DNA from: Pseudomonas frederiksbergensis
Lineage (GTDB): Bacteria > Pseudomonadota > Gammaproteobacteria > Pseudomonadales > Pseudomonadaceae
NCBI RefSeq assembly: GCF_003732275.1
Contig: NZ_MOBM01000012.1
Location: 62,001-126,000, forward strand
Length of the DNA: 64,000 bases
Direction of reading: 5' to 3'
In this document: positions 27,066-36,755 of the stretch, in pieces
Layout of the letters: each line of letters begins with the position of its first letter
How positions within the stretch are numbered: the first letter of the stretch is position 1
The notes under the pieces: generated by a model
The model's database searches: none
What the model was told of the DNA's origin: nothing
What the model saw: only the letters and a program-made list of their open reading frames with translations
Program-made: the position numbers and the translations under genes

Positions 27066-28277
27066 ATGCAGGTCAGCAAATCGAACAAGCTCGCCAACGT
27101 CTGCTACGACATTCGCGGCCCAGTGCTCAAGCACGCCAAACGCCTGGAAGAGGAAGGTCATCGCATCCTCAAGCTGAACATCGGCAACCCGGCACCCTTT
27201 GGCTTCGAAGCGCCGGATGAAATCCTTCAGGACGTGATCCGCAACCTGCCGACCGCCCAAGGCTACAGCGACTCCAAGGGCCTGTTCAGCGCCCGCAAGG
27301 CCGTGATGCAGTACTACCAGCAAAAGCAGGTGGAAGGCGTCGGCATTGAAGACATCTACCTGGGCAACGGCGTTTCCGAGCTGATCGTGATGTCGATGCA
27401 GGCCCTGCTCAACAACGGCGACGAAGTGCTGGTGCCGGCTCCCGACTATCCGCTGTGGACCGCCGCAGTAAGCCTGGCGGGCGGCAACCCGGTGCATTAC
27501 CTGTGCGACGAGCAGGCCAACTGGTGGCCGGACCTGGCCGACATCAAGGCCAAGATCACCCCGAACACCAAGGCACTGGTGATCATCAACCCGAATAACC
27601 CGACCGGCGCGGTGTATTCGAAGGAAGTGCTGCTGGGCATGCTGGAACTGGCCCGTCAGCACAATCTGGTGGTGTTCTCCGACGAAATCTACGACAAGAT
27701 CCTGTACGACGACGCCGTGCATATCTGCACCGCCTCACTGGCGCCAGACTTGCTGTGCCTGACGTTCAACGGTCTGTCCAAGTCCTATCGCGTGGCCGGC
27801 TTCCGTTCCGGCTGGATCGCCATTTCCGGTCCGAAACACCACGCACAGAGCTACATCGAAGGCATCGACATACTGGCCAACATGCGCCTGTGTGCCAACG
27901 TGCCGAGCCAGCACGCTATCCAGACCGCGCTGGGCGGCTATCAGAGCATCAACGATCTGGTGCTGCCGCAAGGGCGTCTGCTGGAACAGCGCAATCGTAC
28001 CTGGGAACTGCTCAACGACATTCCGGGCGTGAGCTGCGTCAAGCCGATGGGCGCGCTGTATGCATTCCCGCGGATCGACCCGAAAGTCTGCCCGATCCAC
28101 AACGACGAGAAATTCGTGCTCGATCTGCTGCTCTCGGAGAAGCTGCTGGTGGTACAAGGCACAGCCTTCAACTGGCCATGGCCGGACCACTTCCGTGTGG
28201 TCACCCTGCCACGACTCGACGACCTGGATCAGGCGATTGGCCGGATCGGTAACTTCCTCAAATCCTATCGCCAGTAA
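27066..28277 (+). CDS. alaA: PLP-dependent alanine aminotransferase, AlaA-like
   Basis: 403 residues of aminotransferase class I/II fold. AlaA makes alanine from pyruvate and glutamate. The PLP lysine is in NGLSKSYRVAGFR near 240, and the conserved NPNNPTGAVY and DEIYDKI segments precede it. N-terminal SNKLANVCYDIRGPV matches E. coli AlaA. The start ATG 27066 gives this N-terminus; the frame continues upstream to 26907 but encodes Arg/Gln-rich, non-conserved residues. It is divergent from msrB, with 225 bases between them. Confidence 0.92.
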   Translation: MQVSKSNKLANVCYDIRGPVLKHAKRLEEEGHRILKLNIGNPAPFGFEAPDEILQDVIRNLPTAQGYSDSKGLFSARKAVMQYYQQKQVEGVGIEDIYLGNGVSELIVMSMQALLNNGDEVLVPAPDYPLWTAAVSLAGGNPVHYLCDEQANWWPDLADIKAKITPNTKALVIINPNNPTGAVYSKEVLLGMLELARQHNLVVFSDEIYDKILYDDAVHICTASLAPDLLCLTFNGLSKSYRVAGFRSGWIAISGPKHHAQSYIEGIDILANMRLCANVPSQHAIQTALGGYQSINDLVLPQGRLLEQRNRTWELLNDIPGVSCVKPMGALYAFPRIDPKVCPIHNDEKFVLDLLLSEKLLVVQGTAFNWPWPDHFRVVTLPRLDDLDQAIGRIGNFLKSYRQ

Positions 28278-28285
28278 GTGGCCTG

Positions 28286-28319
28286 TCACCGTGCGACGCT
28301 GGTTAAAGTCGCACGGTGA
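28286..28319 (+). terminator. hairpin after alaA
   Basis: A perfect 12-bp stem, TCACCGTGCGAC and its complement, with a 10-base loop, starting 9 bases after the alaA stop. The following bases (TTAATTC) are only weakly T-rich, so it may end transcription or stabilise the mRNA. Confidence 0.6.
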
Positions 28320-28594
28320 TTAATTCAGCAACATATCTTTGCACCCTACCCTGCATTGCTGTTTCAAGCGCTGACTGACGACACGTTTCATGCCCGCGCC
28401 TAACAACGGCGGGGGCCTGCGACGCTAATTGGCTGACAACGGTTTCCCATGCCTACGTCGGAAATGCCCTTCAAGCCGCTAGACTGTTGCCGTAGGACAC
28501 AGTTTGAAATAGTCACTCAGTTGAATAGCCCGGTGCAGCACCTTATATACCCCGCAGTACGCTACATATTTAGCACGAGGAGATTTCTACAACC
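28320..28594. other. gap between alaA and htpX
   Basis: About 275 bases with no coding signal. It should contain the htpX promoter. CACGAGGAG just before the htpX ATG is the ribosome binding site. I saw no clear heat-shock sigma-32 consensus. Confidence 0.5.
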
Positions 28595-29482
28595 ATGATG
28601 CGCATTTTGCTGTTTTTGGCCACTAACCTGGCGGTCGTGCTGATTGCCAGCATCACCCTGAGCCTTTTCGGCTTCAACGGGTTCATGGCGGCCAATGGGG
28701 TTGATCTCAACCTCAATCAGCTGCTGATTTTCTGTGCGGTCTTTGGTTTCGCCGGTTCCCTGTTCTCGCTGTTCATCTCCAAGTGGATGGCGAAAATGAG
28801 TACCAGCACCCAGATCATCAGCCAGCCGCGCACCCGGCACGAGCAATGGCTGCTGCAAACTGTCGAGCAATTGTCCCGCGAAGCCGGGATCAAGATGCCC
28901 GAAGTCGGGATTTTCCCGGCCTATGAAGCCAACGCCTTCGCCACCGGCTGGAACAAGAACGACGCACTGGTCGCGGTCAGCCAGGGCTTGCTCGAGCGTT
29001 TTTCGCCGGATGAAGTGAAAGCCGTTCTGGCCCACGAAATCGGCCACGTGGCCAATGGCGACATGGTCACCCTGGCGTTGATCCAGGGCGTGGTGAACAC
29101 CTTTGTGATGTTCTTCGCCCGGATCATCGGTAACTTTGTCGATAAGGTGATCTTCAAGAACGAAGAAGGCCAGGGTATCGCCTACTACGTGGCGACCATC
29201 TTCGCCGAACTGGTTCTGGGTATTCTGGCCAGCGCCATTGTCATGTGGTTCTCGCGCAAACGTGAGTTCCGTGCGGACGAAGCGGGCGCGCGCCTGGCGG
29301 GTACCAGCGCAATGATCGGTGCCCTGCAGCGTCTGCGTGCAGAACAAGGGCTGCCGGTACACATGCCGGATACGCTGAATGCCTTCGGCATCAACGGCGG
29401 TCTCAAACAAGGGTTCGCCCGTATGTTCATGAGCCACCCGCCGCTGGAAGAACGTATCGACGCACTGCGTCGTCGGGGCTGA
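28595..29482 (+). CDS. htpX: membrane zinc protease HtpX
   Basis: 295 residues. HtpX degrades misfolded membrane proteins together with FtsH. Membrane segments lie near 5-28 and 40-62, the zinc motif HEIGH is at 147-151, and two more hydrophobic segments (158-178 and 190-215) follow before the metal-binding EFRADEAGA near 223. Strong ribosome binding site GAGGAG. A terminator follows 20 bases after the stop. Regulation by CpxR or sigma-32, known elsewhere, cannot be seen in the sequence. Confidence 0.96.
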   Translation: MMRILLFLATNLAVVLIASITLSLFGFNGFMAANGVDLNLNQLLIFCAVFGFAGSLFSLFISKWMAKMSTSTQIISQPRTRHEQWLLQTVEQLSREAGIKMPEVGIFPAYEANAFATGWNKNDALVAVSQGLLERFSPDEVKAVLAHEIGHVANGDMVTLALIQGVVNTFVMFFARIIGNFVDKVIFKNEEGQGIAYYVATIFAELVLGILASAIVMWFSRKREFRADEAGARLAGTSAMIGALQRLRAEQGLPVHMPDTLNAFGINGGLKQGFARMFMSHPPLEERIDALRRRG

Positions 29483-29502
29483 CAGGCTCCGCACTAAAAC
29501 AG

Positions 29503-29533
29503 AAAAGGCCCGCAGTGAATGCGGGCCTTTTTT
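29503..29533 (+). terminator. rho-independent terminator after htpX
   Basis: An 11-bp stem, AAAGGCCCGCA and its complement, around GTGAA, followed by TTTT. Confidence 0.92.
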
Positions 29534-29563
29534 TGTCTGCTTGAATGTTGTGGTGCTCATTCT

Positions 29564-29656
29564 GGCCCCATCGCGAGCAGGCTCGCTCCCACAGTGGACC
29601 GAGTCGCTCAGACGGACGCTGCCTAATGTGGGAGCGAGCCTGCTCGCGATGGGGCC
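29564..29656. repeat. REP doublet (GTGGGAGCGAGCC class)
   Basis: Two inverted copies of GTGGGAGCGAGCCTGCTCGC, about 40 bases apart and flanked by GGCCCCAT/ATGGGGCC. It lies between convergent htpX and tpm. Confidence 0.9.
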
Positions 29657-29674
29657 GGTACAAACAACACAAAT

Positions 29675-30331
29675 CTATATGCTGGAAACCCGATAAACCC
29701 GCTCTTCAAGCCGCGTGACACCGGCCTCAAGAAACTTCCAGCTCTCACCCAGGACGTCCTGGTCTTCCAGAATCTTCAGCGCCCACAGATTGCCGAACAA
29801 CCGTTGCACTTCGTCATCAAGCACAGCAAACGGCGGCCCGTCCATTTGCGCCTGGTCGTAATCCAGCGTAATCAAAAGCCCTAAAGAATCCTTCGGCAGA
29901 ATCCGAATCAGATGAGCCGCGTATTGCGCGCGCATCGCCGGCGGCAGGGCAATCAACGCCGCGCGGTCGTACAGCCCGCTGCAGTCGGCGACATCGCCTG
30001 CCGTCAACTCAAAGAAATCGCCACACCACAACTCGATTGAACCGGCACGGTAGACCTTGAACGGCCCCTGCTCACTGACGTCCGGGTCAAATTGATGCTC
30101 ACTGAAAAAATCCTCCACGGCCTTTTCCGACAGCTCAATCCCCAAGACCTCATGACCTTGGTGCGCCAGCCACAACAGATCCAGACTTTTCCCACACAGC
30201 GGCACCAGCACGCGAGCGCCCTCTTCCAGGCTCAGCGCTGGCCAGAACCGTTGCAGATAAGGATTCACTTCCGGCAGATGAAAGCCGATCTGATTCGACG
30301 CCCATCGTTTGTGCCAAAACTCCGGCTGCAT
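29675..30331 (-). CDS. tpm: thiopurine S-methyltransferase
   Basis: 218 residues, the length of bacterial TPMT. These enzymes transfer a methyl group from SAM to thiopurines and, in Pseudomonas, to selenium and tellurium compounds. N-terminal [20 protein letters not shown] is the family signature. SAM motif [15 protein letters not shown] follows near 42, with GIELSEKAV near 66. ATG 30331 gives the usual [10 protein letters not shown] start. A divergent LigB-type dioxygenase gene is 103 bases away across an A+T-rich promoter region. Confidence 0.95.
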   Translation of the reverse strand: MQPEFWHKRWASNQIGFHLPEVNPYLQRFWPALSLEEGARVLVPLCGKSLDLLWLAHQGHEVLGIELSEKAVEDFFSEHQFDPDVSEQGPFKVYRAGSIELWCGDFFELTAGDVADCSGLYDRAALIALPPAMRAQYAAHLIRILPKDSLGLLITLDYDQAQMDGPPFAVLDDEVQRLFGNLWALKILEDQDVLGESWKFLEAGVTRLEERVYRVSSI

Positions 30332-30434
30332 AATTAACCCCGAAAAATTCGATCAAAAGACCCTAAAACTTATATTAGATTTAGATCAATGATCTGACTG
30401 AAGATGGTGCCATCTTACTCTCAGGAGCTCATTC

Positions 30435-31202
30435 ATGTTCCCCAGCCTGTATATCTCTCATGGCTCCCCGATGCTAGCCCTGGAACCTGGCGCCAGTGGG
30501 CCGGCCCTTGCGCGTCTGGCCGCGGCATTGCCGAAACCTAAAGCCATCGTGATGGTTTCCGCGCACTGGGAAAGCAGCGAACTACTGGTCAGCGGCAACC
30601 CTCAGCCTGAAACCTGGCACGACTTCGGCGGCTTTCCCAAGGCCTTGTTCGAGGTGCAATACCCGGCCCCCGGCAATCCGCAACTGGCAGCGGAGGTGGT
30701 CGAGCGGCTGAAGGCCGATGGCCTGCCGGCGCGCATCGCCCCCCAACGACCGTTCGACCATGGCGTTTGGGTGCCCTTGTCGTTGATGTATCCGCAGGCT
30801 GACATCCCGGTGGTGCAGGTCTCGCTGCCCACCCGTGGCGGCCCTGCCCTGCAAACTCGCGTCGGCCATGCCTTGGCCAGCTTGCGCGAGCACGGCGTGC
30901 TGTTGATCGGCTCCGGCAGCATCACCCACAACCTGCGCGAACTGGACTGGCACGCCGGCCCGGAAAGCGTCGAACCCTGGGCCAAGGCGTTCCGCGACTG
31001 GATGATCGAGAAACTCGAAGCGAACGACGAAGCCGCGTTGCACGACTATCGTCAGCAAGCTCCGAATGCTGTGCGCAACCATCCGAGTGACGAGCATCTG
31101 CTGCCGCTGTACTTTGCCCGCGCGGCTGGGGGTGAGTTCAGCGTTGCGCACCAGGGGTTCACCATGAGGGCGCTGGGGATGGACATTTATCGCTTTGGCT
31201 GA
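30435..31202 (+). CDS. class III extradiol ring-cleavage dioxygenase, DODA/YgiD type
   Basis: 255 residues of the LigB fold. Homologues such as E. coli YgiD open the ring of L-DOPA at the 4,5 position. Metal-binding histidines are visible in YISHGSP near residue 8 and in VSAHWESS near 43, with the conserved IGSGSITHNLRELDW near 157. ATG 30435 has AGGAG upstream. Natural substrate unknown. It is transcribed away from tpm and is followed by a REP doublet. Confidence 0.92.
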   Translation: MFPSLYISHGSPMLALEPGASGPALARLAAALPKPKAIVMVSAHWESSELLVSGNPQPETWHDFGGFPKALFEVQYPAPGNPQLAAEVVERLKADGLPARIAPQRPFDHGVWVPLSLMYPQADIPVVQVSLPTRGGPALQTRVGHALASLREHGVLLIGSGSITHNLRELDWHAGPESVEPWAKAFRDWMIEKLEANDEAALHDYRQQAPNAVRNHPSDEHLLPLYFARAAGGEFSVAHQGFTMRALGMDIYRFG

Positions 31203-31219
31203 CAGGTAGACCGAGTTGT

Positions 31220-31319
31220 CCCCTTCGCGAGCAAGCCCGCACACACTTGATCTTCAGTGAATTCAGAATTTATGTACGACGCAGATCCAGTGTGGGAGCG
31301 GGCTTGCTCGCGAAGGGGG
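31220..31319. repeat. REP doublet (GTGGGAGCGGGCTTGC class)
   Basis: Inverted copies of a CTTCGCGAGCAAGCCCGC unit about 55 bases apart. The left copy has degenerated after CCCGC (ACACAC instead of TCCCAC). It lies between the convergent dioxygenase and helicase genes. Confidence 0.82.
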
Positions 31320-31360
31320 GCGACACGGTTCTCCAGGCAAGACACAAAACAGCAGGCAAA

Positions 31361-31390
31361 AAAAAACCCCGAACCAGTCGGGGATTTTTT
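31361..31390 (-). terminator. terminator for the deaD-like gene (bidirectional)
   Basis: CCCCGA/TCGGGG stem with an A tract on the left and T tract on the right, so it can act on both strands. It lies 29 bases beyond the helicase stop. Confidence 0.8.
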
Positions 31391-31418
31391 ATGTTCGATC
31401 AATCAGCTCGAGAGCGGA

Positions 31419-33092
31419 TCAATCTTCGCGGTAGCGACGCAGCTTCAACTGTTTACCGGCAACGCGAGTGTCCTTCAGTTTGGTCAGCAGCTTCTCCAGA
31501 CCATCTTCCGGCAGCTCGACGAGGCTGAAGCTGTCACGCACCTGGATGCGACCGATGGCTTCACGCGCCAAACCGCCTTCATTCAGGATGGCGCCCAGCA
31601 GGTTCTTGGCAGCGATACCATCACGCGCACCCAGCGCGGTACGGCAACGAGCACGACCTTCAGCCAATGGAACCGGAGCACGACGCTCACGATCACCACG
31701 GTCCGGACGATCACCGGAACGCTCTGGACGATCGCCACGCGGTGCGTTGTTCGGCACCAGTGGACGTTCTTTCTCGATTGCGGCCAGGGTCAGCGCCTGA
31801 GCGTTGGTTGCCTTGCGCAGCAGAGCAGCGGCCAATGCACGCGGGGTGCAACCGATGTCGGCGGTCAGGCGATCCAGCAGATCACCGTGAGTCGATTCGG
31901 CATCAGCGACCAGCGGCGACAGGCTGTTGGTCAGTTTCTTGATGCGGGCATCGAGAACGGCCTGGGCATCCGGCAGACGAACTTCGGCAACCTTCTGACC
32001 GGTTACACGCTCGATCACTTGCAGCATGCGGCGCTCACGCGGAGTCACCAGCAGCAGTGCGCGACCTTCGCGACCGGCACGGCCGGTACGGCCGATACGG
32101 TGAACGTAGGACTCAGGATCGTACGGCATGTCAACGTTGAATACGTGAGTGATGCGCGGAACGTCCAGACCACGAGCGGCAACGTCGGTGGCCACAACGA
32201 TGTCCAGACGGCCATCCTTGAGGGATTCGATCACGCGCTCACGCTGGTTCTGAGCAATGTCACCGTTCAGCGCAGCGGCTTTGTAGCCTTTGGCTTCCAG
32301 GGCACTGGCCAAGTCCAGGGTCGCTTGCTTGGTGCGCACGAACATGATCAGGGCGTCGAAATCTTCCACTTCCAGCAGGCTCAATACAGCCGAGGTCTTC
32401 TGGTCAGCGTGAACCAACAGGTGAGCCTGTTCGATCGCGGTAACGGTCTGAGTCTTGGTCTGGATCTTCACGTGTTGCGGATCGCGCAGATGGCGTTCGG
32501 CAATGGCACGGATCGACTGCGGCAGGGTGGCCGAAAACAATACGGTCTGACGGGTAACAGGCAGGGCCTTGAAGATAACTTCGAGGTCGTCCATGAAACC
32601 CAGTTTGAGCATTTCATCGGCTTCGTCGAGAACCAGGTGGTTCACGGTAGCCAGAACTTTTTCGTCACGACGCAGGTGGTCGCACAGACGGCCCGGCGTG
32701 GCGACAACGATCTGTGCGCCATTACGGATTGCTTTCAGTTGTGGGCCCATAGGCGCGCCGCCGTAAACGGCCACAACGGTAACGCCCGGCATTTGCTTGG
32801 CGTAGGTTTCGAAAGCGGTTGCTACTTGCAGCGCCAACTCACGGGTTGGCGCCAGGATCAGGGCTTGCGGCTCGCGCTTTGCAGGATCGATGCGGTGCAG
32901 GATCGGCAGGGCGAACGCGGCGGTTTTACCCGTACCGGTTTGCGCTTGGCCAATCATGTCGTGACCGGCCATGATGATCGGGATCGATTGCTGCTGAATA
33001 GCCGAAGGCTCTTCGTAGCCAGTCGCAATGACGGCTGCAAGAATATTCGGATTAAGATTAAAAGCGGCGAAGCCGCCGGTTTCCTGGGTCAT
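31419..33092 (-). CDS. deaD: DEAD-box RNA helicase, DeaD/CsdA type
   Basis: 557 residues. Helicase motifs in order: Q motif near 15-25, AQTGTGKTAAF (I) near 47, PTRELA (Ia), VATPGRL (Ib), DEADEML (II) near 155, SATLP (III), and HRIGRTGRAGREG (VI) near 330. Residues 470-545 (RARCRTALGARDGI) form a DbpA-like RNA-binding domain after an Arg/Asp/Pro-rich linker. This is the CsdA/DeaD layout, linked to cold adaptation and ribosome assembly. ATG 33092 gives MTQETGGFAAFNLN; the frame to 33143 adds an Arg-rich stretch. A long leader precedes it. Confidence 0.93.
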   Translation of the reverse strand: MTQETGGFAAFNLNPNILAAVIATGYEEPSAIQQQSIPIIMAGHDMIGQAQTGTGKTAAFALPILHRIDPAKREPQALILAPTRELALQVATAFETYAKQMPGVTVVAVYGGAPMGPQLKAIRNGAQIVVATPGRLCDHLRRDEKVLATVNHLVLDEADEMLKLGFMDDLEVIFKALPVTRQTVLFSATLPQSIRAIAERHLRDPQHVKIQTKTQTVTAIEQAHLLVHADQKTSAVLSLLEVEDFDALIMFVRTKQATLDLASALEAKGYKAAALNGDIAQNQRERVIESLKDGRLDIVVATDVAARGLDVPRITHVFNVDMPYDPESYVHRIGRTGRAGREGRALLLVTPRERRMLQVIERVTGQKVAEVRLPDAQAVLDARIKKLTNSLSPLVADAESTHGDLLDRLTADIGCTPRALAAALLRKATNAQALTLAAIEKERPLVPNNAPRGDRPERSGDRPDRGDRERRAPVPLAEGRARCRTALGARDGIAAKNLLGAILNEGGLAREAIGRIQVRDSFSLVELPEDGLEKLLTKLKDTRVAGKQLKLRRYRED

Positions 33093-33514
33093 GGGTCTGC
33101 CTCTAAGTGCATCCGCAAAGACCCATGCTCCAAAGCTGCGCATGCCGTGTAAGACTCAAGAGTCGCCCTGGCTGCTTTGTCGGCGGGGATTTGCGAAAAC
33201 GAATGAATGAAAAAGATTCGTCAAGGAAGAGTCCGCTGTGCGGACGTGCAGCCGAAGCTGGCTTCGGGGAATTGCGCTACCTAAACGCGGCCCGGTTAAA
33301 GGCCGGCGCGCACTATACCGGAATTCGCCCAAAAAGGGAGCTTTTTTTATCGGAAAAAACCGGCGCATACCGTTGTGTCACGGGCTTTGCGGATAATTGT
33401 ACGACGGTCTATTTTGCAAAGGCCCGGCCCTGCTGACGATGGCGCTAAAACGGTTCACTCTTGTGACGCAGACCTTCGGTCTGACACCCCCTTCCCCACC
33501 CGAGGAAATGTCCT
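33093..33514. promoter_or_regulatory. long leader and promoter region of the deaD-like gene
   Basis: This 422-base gap separates divergent genes. On the minus strand a -10-like TATAGT lies at about 33312-33317 in CGGTATAGTGCGCGCC, which would leave a leader of roughly 200 bases holding short hairpins such as GAAGCCAGCTTC. Long structured leaders are typical of cold-inducible helicase genes. No clear -35 and no coding signal were seen. Confidence 0.45.
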
Positions 33515-34306
33515 ATGAATCAGCCCAGCCCCAGTCGTGTGACCCGTGAACGACACGGTCATGTCCTGATGATCGGCCTGGATCGGGTGGCCAAACGCAA
33601 CGCCTTCGACCTCGACCTGCTCAACGCACTCAGCCTGGCCTATGGCGAGTTCGAGGCCGACAGCGAGGCGCGGGTCGCGGTGGTGTTCGGCCATGGCGAA
33701 CATTTCACTGCCGGGCTCGATCTGGTCAGCGCCGGCGCGGCCCTGGCCGAAGGCTGGCAGGCACCACCCGGTGGCTGTGACCCATGGGGCGTGCTCGCAG
33801 GCCCCCGGGTCAGCAAACCGGTGATTGTCGCGGCTCAAGGCTACTGCCTGACCGTTGGCATCGAGTTGATGCTGGCCGCCGACATCAACCTGTGCGCCAG
33901 CAATACTCGTTTTGCGCAGAAGGAAGTGCAGCGCGGGATCTTCCCGTTCGGTGGCGCCACTTTACGCCTGCATCAGGTCGCCGGCTGGGGCAATGCCATG
34001 CGCTGGTTGCTTACTGGCGATGAGTTCGATGCTCATGACGCCTTGCATCTGGGGTTGGTGCAGGAGGTCATGGCCAGCGAGGACTTGTTACCACGAGCCA
34101 TTGAGTTGGCGGAACGGATTGCCCGGCAGGCACCGCTGGGGGTTCAGGCAACGTTGATGTCTGCCCGGCAGGCGCGCTATGAGGGTGAAATGGCGGCAGC
34201 TCAGGCCTTGCCGGCGCTGGTGAAGACATTGCTGAATAGCGAGGATGCCAAGGAGGGTGTGCAGTCGATGATCGAGAAGCGGCCGGGCGTTTTCAAAGGT
34301 CTCTGA
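33515..34306 (+). CDS. enoyl-CoA hydratase/isomerase (crotonase family)
   Basis: 263 residues. The crotonase fold is shown by FDLDLLNALSLAYGEFE near 31, the oxyanion segment GHGEHFTAGLDL near 60 and VAAQGYCLTVGIELMLAAD near 109. The usual catalytic Glu pair is not clear-cut: the second conserved region reads FAQKEVQRGIFPFGGAT, so the precise reaction (hydration, isomerisation or other) is open. GAGGAAATG precedes the start. It stands alone between the helicase leader and a REP doublet. Confidence 0.9.
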   Translation: MNQPSPSRVTRERHGHVLMIGLDRVAKRNAFDLDLLNALSLAYGEFEADSEARVAVVFGHGEHFTAGLDLVSAGAALAEGWQAPPGGCDPWGVLAGPRVSKPVIVAAQGYCLTVGIELMLAADINLCASNTRFAQKEVQRGIFPFGGATLRLHQVAGWGNAMRWLLTGDEFDAHDALHLGLVQEVMASEDLLPRAIELAERIARQAPLGVQATLMSARQARYEGEMAAAQALPALVKTLLNSEDAKEGVQSMIEKRPGVFKGL

Positions 34307-34325
34307 AGGATGTATTGGCTGTAAT

Positions 34326-34402
34326 GGCCCCTTCGCGAGCAGGCTCGCTCCCACATTTGAACCGCGATTCCATGTGGGAGCGAGCCTGCTCGCGATGAGG
34401 CC
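34326..34402. repeat. REP doublet (GTGGGAGCGAGCC class)
   Basis: Two inverted units of GTGGGAGCGAGCCTGCTCGC about 17 bases apart, flanked by GGCC sequences. It is placed between convergent genes. Confidence 0.9.
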
Positions 34403-34417
34403 CGAACAGACAACGAC

Positions 34418-35173
34418 TTATGTCGCCGGCCGAATCGCCTTGATCAACGACTGCAACGAATACCCCAATCGCGGTGCCAGGCCTTCAGCGCGAGCGCTCA
34501 GCCCATCCAAATCCAGTTCCTGATCCAGCTCAGACGGCACAATCAGAATCACGTTGCCCTCCTTCACTGGCAGTTCCCAGTAATGCCGGTGATAGAGACC
34601 GCGCAACAACGCCGCCCCCAACGGTCGACCATCGTCGGTGGCCCACTGGTTGATCACGAGCCAGCCACCCGAATTCAAACGCTTCTGACAGTTTTCCAGA
34701 AAACCCCAGGCCAGATGCCCGACACCCGGCCCGACATCGGTATAGAGGTCGACGAAAATCAGATCGGCCGGTTCAGCCGTATCGAGCAACTCCAGGGCAT
34801 CGCCGACGCGGATGTACAGCCGCGGATCATCATCGAGCCCCAGATACTCGATGGCCAGGCGCGGCACGTCGGGACGCAGTTCGATGGCTTCGACGTCTTC
34901 CAGCGGCAGGAACTTGAGGCAAGCCTGGGTCAGTGTCCCGGCTCCGAGCCCGAGGAACAGCGCGCTTTCGGGCTGTTCGTGGCATAGCGCGCCAATCAGC
35001 ATCGCCCGGGTGTAATCGTATTCGAGCCAGCTCGGGTCAGCGGTGAACACGCAGCTTTGTTCGATGGCATCACCGAACTCCAGAAAACGGTAATCGGCCA
35101 CTTCCAGCACGCGAATCACGCCGAATTCATCCTGTACCTCGGCGAGCAGATGCTCGACGCGCTCCTCAGTCAT
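34418..35173 (-). CDS. spermidine-synthase-like methyltransferase-fold protein
   Basis: 251 residues. The Rossmann nucleotide motif ALFLGLGAGTLTQACL is near 90, followed by VEAIELRPDVPRLA and DLIFVDLYTD (near 155), as in SpeE proteins. The family motif for polyamine binding is not intact, and the protein lacks SpeD as a neighbour, so spermidine synthesis is doubtful. Similar proteins in Pseudomonas are annotated as spermidine synthase without proof. ATG 35173 has AGGAGACG upstream. It is divergent from the class II DAHP synthase. Confidence 0.85.
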   Translation of the reverse strand: MTEERVEHLLAEVQDEFGVIRVLEVADYRFLEFGDAIEQSCVFTADPSWLEYDYTRAMLIGALCHEQPESALFLGLGAGTLTQACLKFLPLEDVEAIELRPDVPRLAIEYLGLDDDPRLYIRVGDALELLDTAEPADLIFVDLYTDVGPGVGHLAWGFLENCQKRLNSGGWLVINQWATDDGRPLGAALLRGLYHRHYWELPVKEGNVILIVPSELDQELDLDGLSARAEGLAPRLGYSLQSLIKAIRPAT

Positions 35174-35322
35174 TTCGTCTCCTGATCGTCACCGGGCCCG
35201 GCAACGTACTAAAACCGCGGAGTGGCGCGGCAAAAGCGCGATTGTCCGCGAAGCGACGGGAACAGGTCACGCACTAATTGCTGATAACATAACCGTCCGA
35301 GCGTAAAACACTAGAGACTGCA

Positions 35323-36669
35323 ATGAGCCAACCCTGGAGCCCTGACAGCTGGCGCGCCCTGCCGATCCAGCAACAACCCCATTACCCCGACGCAGCGCAT
35401 TTGCTGCACGTCGAGCAAACGCTGGCCAGTTATCCGCCGCTGGTGTTTGCCGGTGAAGCCCGGGAGTTGCGCCGTCAGTTTGCCGAAGTCACCCAGGGCC
35501 GGGCGTTTCTGTTGCAGGGCGGCGACTGCGCCGAAAGCTTCGCCGAATTCTCCGCCGCGAAAATTCGCGACACGTTTAAAGTGTTGCTGCAAATGGCGAT
35601 CGTCATGACCTTCGCCGCCGGTTGTCCGGTGGTCAAAGTCGGACGCATGGCCGGCCAGTTCGCCAAACCCCGTTCGGCCAACGATGAAACCATCAACGGC
35701 GTGACGCTACCGGCCTACCGTGGCGATATCGTCAACGGCATCGGTTTCGACGAAAAAAGCCGTGTGCCGGACCCGGAACGTTTGCTGCAGTCGTATCACC
35801 AGTCCACCGCGACCCTGAACCTGTTGCGCGCCTTTGCCCAAGGCGGCTTTGCCGACCTGCATCAGGTGCACAAGTGGAACCTGGACTTCATCGCCAACTC
35901 GGCGCTGGCCGAGAAGTACAGCCATCTGGCCGATCGCATCGATGAAACCCTGGCCTTCATGCGCGCCTGCGGCATGGACAGCTCGCCGCAACTGCGTGAA
36001 ACCAGTTTCTTCACCGCCCACGAAGCGCTGCTGCTGAACTACGAAGAAGCCTTCGTGCGCCGCGACAGCCTGACCAACGACTACTACGATTGCTCGGCTC
36101 ACATGCTGTGGATCGGCGACCGTACCCGTCAGCTCGACGGTGCTCACGTCGAATTCCTGCGCGGGGTGCATAACCCGATCGGCGTGAAGGTCGGCCCGAG
36201 CATGAACCCTGAAGACCTGATTCGCCTGATCGATGTGCTCAACCCGGACAACGACCCGGGCCGCCTGAACCTGATTGCGCGGATGGGCGCGAACAAGGTC
36301 GGTGATCACCTGCCGCAGTTGATTCGCGCGGTGCAGCGTGAAGGCAAGCAGGTGCTTTGGAGCTCAGACCCGATGCACGGCAACACCATCAAGGCCAGCA
36401 GCGGCTACAAGACCCGCGACTTCGCGCAGATCCTTGGCGAGGTGAAACAGTTCTTCCAGGTTCACGAGGCGGAAGGCAGTTATGCCGGCGGCATCCACAT
36501 CGAAATGACCGGACAGAACGTCACCGAATGCATCGGTGGCGCGCGGCCGATTACCGAGGATGGGTTGTCGGATCGTTACCACACCCACTGCGACCCACGG
36601 ATGAATGCCGATCAGTCGCTGGAATTGGCGTTTTTGATTGCTGAAACCCTGAAGCAGGTTCGGCGCTAA
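35323..36669 (+). CDS. class II DAHP synthase (shikimate pathway entry)
   Basis: 448 residues, the length of plant-like class II enzymes, which condense phosphoenolpyruvate and erythrose 4-phosphate. Signature segments include [15 protein letters not shown] at the start, [15 protein letters not shown] near 65, [15 protein letters not shown] near 107, [11 protein letters not shown] near 343 and [15 protein letters not shown] near 390. A class I enzyme gene is at 50869 in the same window. Class II paralogues in pseudomonads are often tied to secondary metabolism, but no phenazine genes are adjacent. Confidence 0.95.
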   Translation: MSQPWSPDSWRALPIQQQPHYPDAAHLLHVEQTLASYPPLVFAGEARELRRQFAEVTQGRAFLLQGGDCAESFAEFSAAKIRDTFKVLLQMAIVMTFAAGCPVVKVGRMAGQFAKPRSANDETINGVTLPAYRGDIVNGIGFDEKSRVPDPERLLQSYHQSTATLNLLRAFAQGGFADLHQVHKWNLDFIANSALAEKYSHLADRIDETLAFMRACGMDSSPQLRETSFFTAHEALLLNYEEAFVRRDSLTNDYYDCSAHMLWIGDRTRQLDGAHVEFLRGVHNPIGVKVGPSMNPEDLIRLIDVLNPDNDPGRLNLIARMGANKVGDHLPQLIRAVQREGKQVLWSSDPMHGNTIKASSGYKTRDFAQILGEVKQFFQVHEAEGSYAGGIHIEMTGQNVTECIGGARPITEDGLSDRYHTHCDPRMNADQSLELAFLIAETLKQVRR

Positions 36670-36679
36670 ACCGCATTGA

Positions 36680-36749
36680 CCCCATCGCGAGCAGGCTCGC
36701 TCCCACAGGATTGCGCTGTACCTGTGGGAGCGAGCCTGCTCGCGATGGC
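36680..36749. repeat. REP doublet (GTGGGAGCGAGCC class)
   Basis: Two inverted GTGGGAGCGAGCCTGCTCGC units 15-16 bases apart (CCTGTGGGAG... on the right). It lies within ten bases of both convergent genes. Confidence 0.9.
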
Positions 36750-36755
36750 TTCGGT

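Noticed and set aside
31257..33152. 631-codon open frame on the plus strand across the helicase gene
   Set aside because: It lies fully opposite a clear DEAD-box helicase and its product is low-complexity Gln/Thr/Gly-rich with no family features.
34418..35173. True spermidine synthase SpeE
   Set aside because: Only the nucleotide-binding fold is clear and no polyamine gene is next to it, so I kept the broader label.
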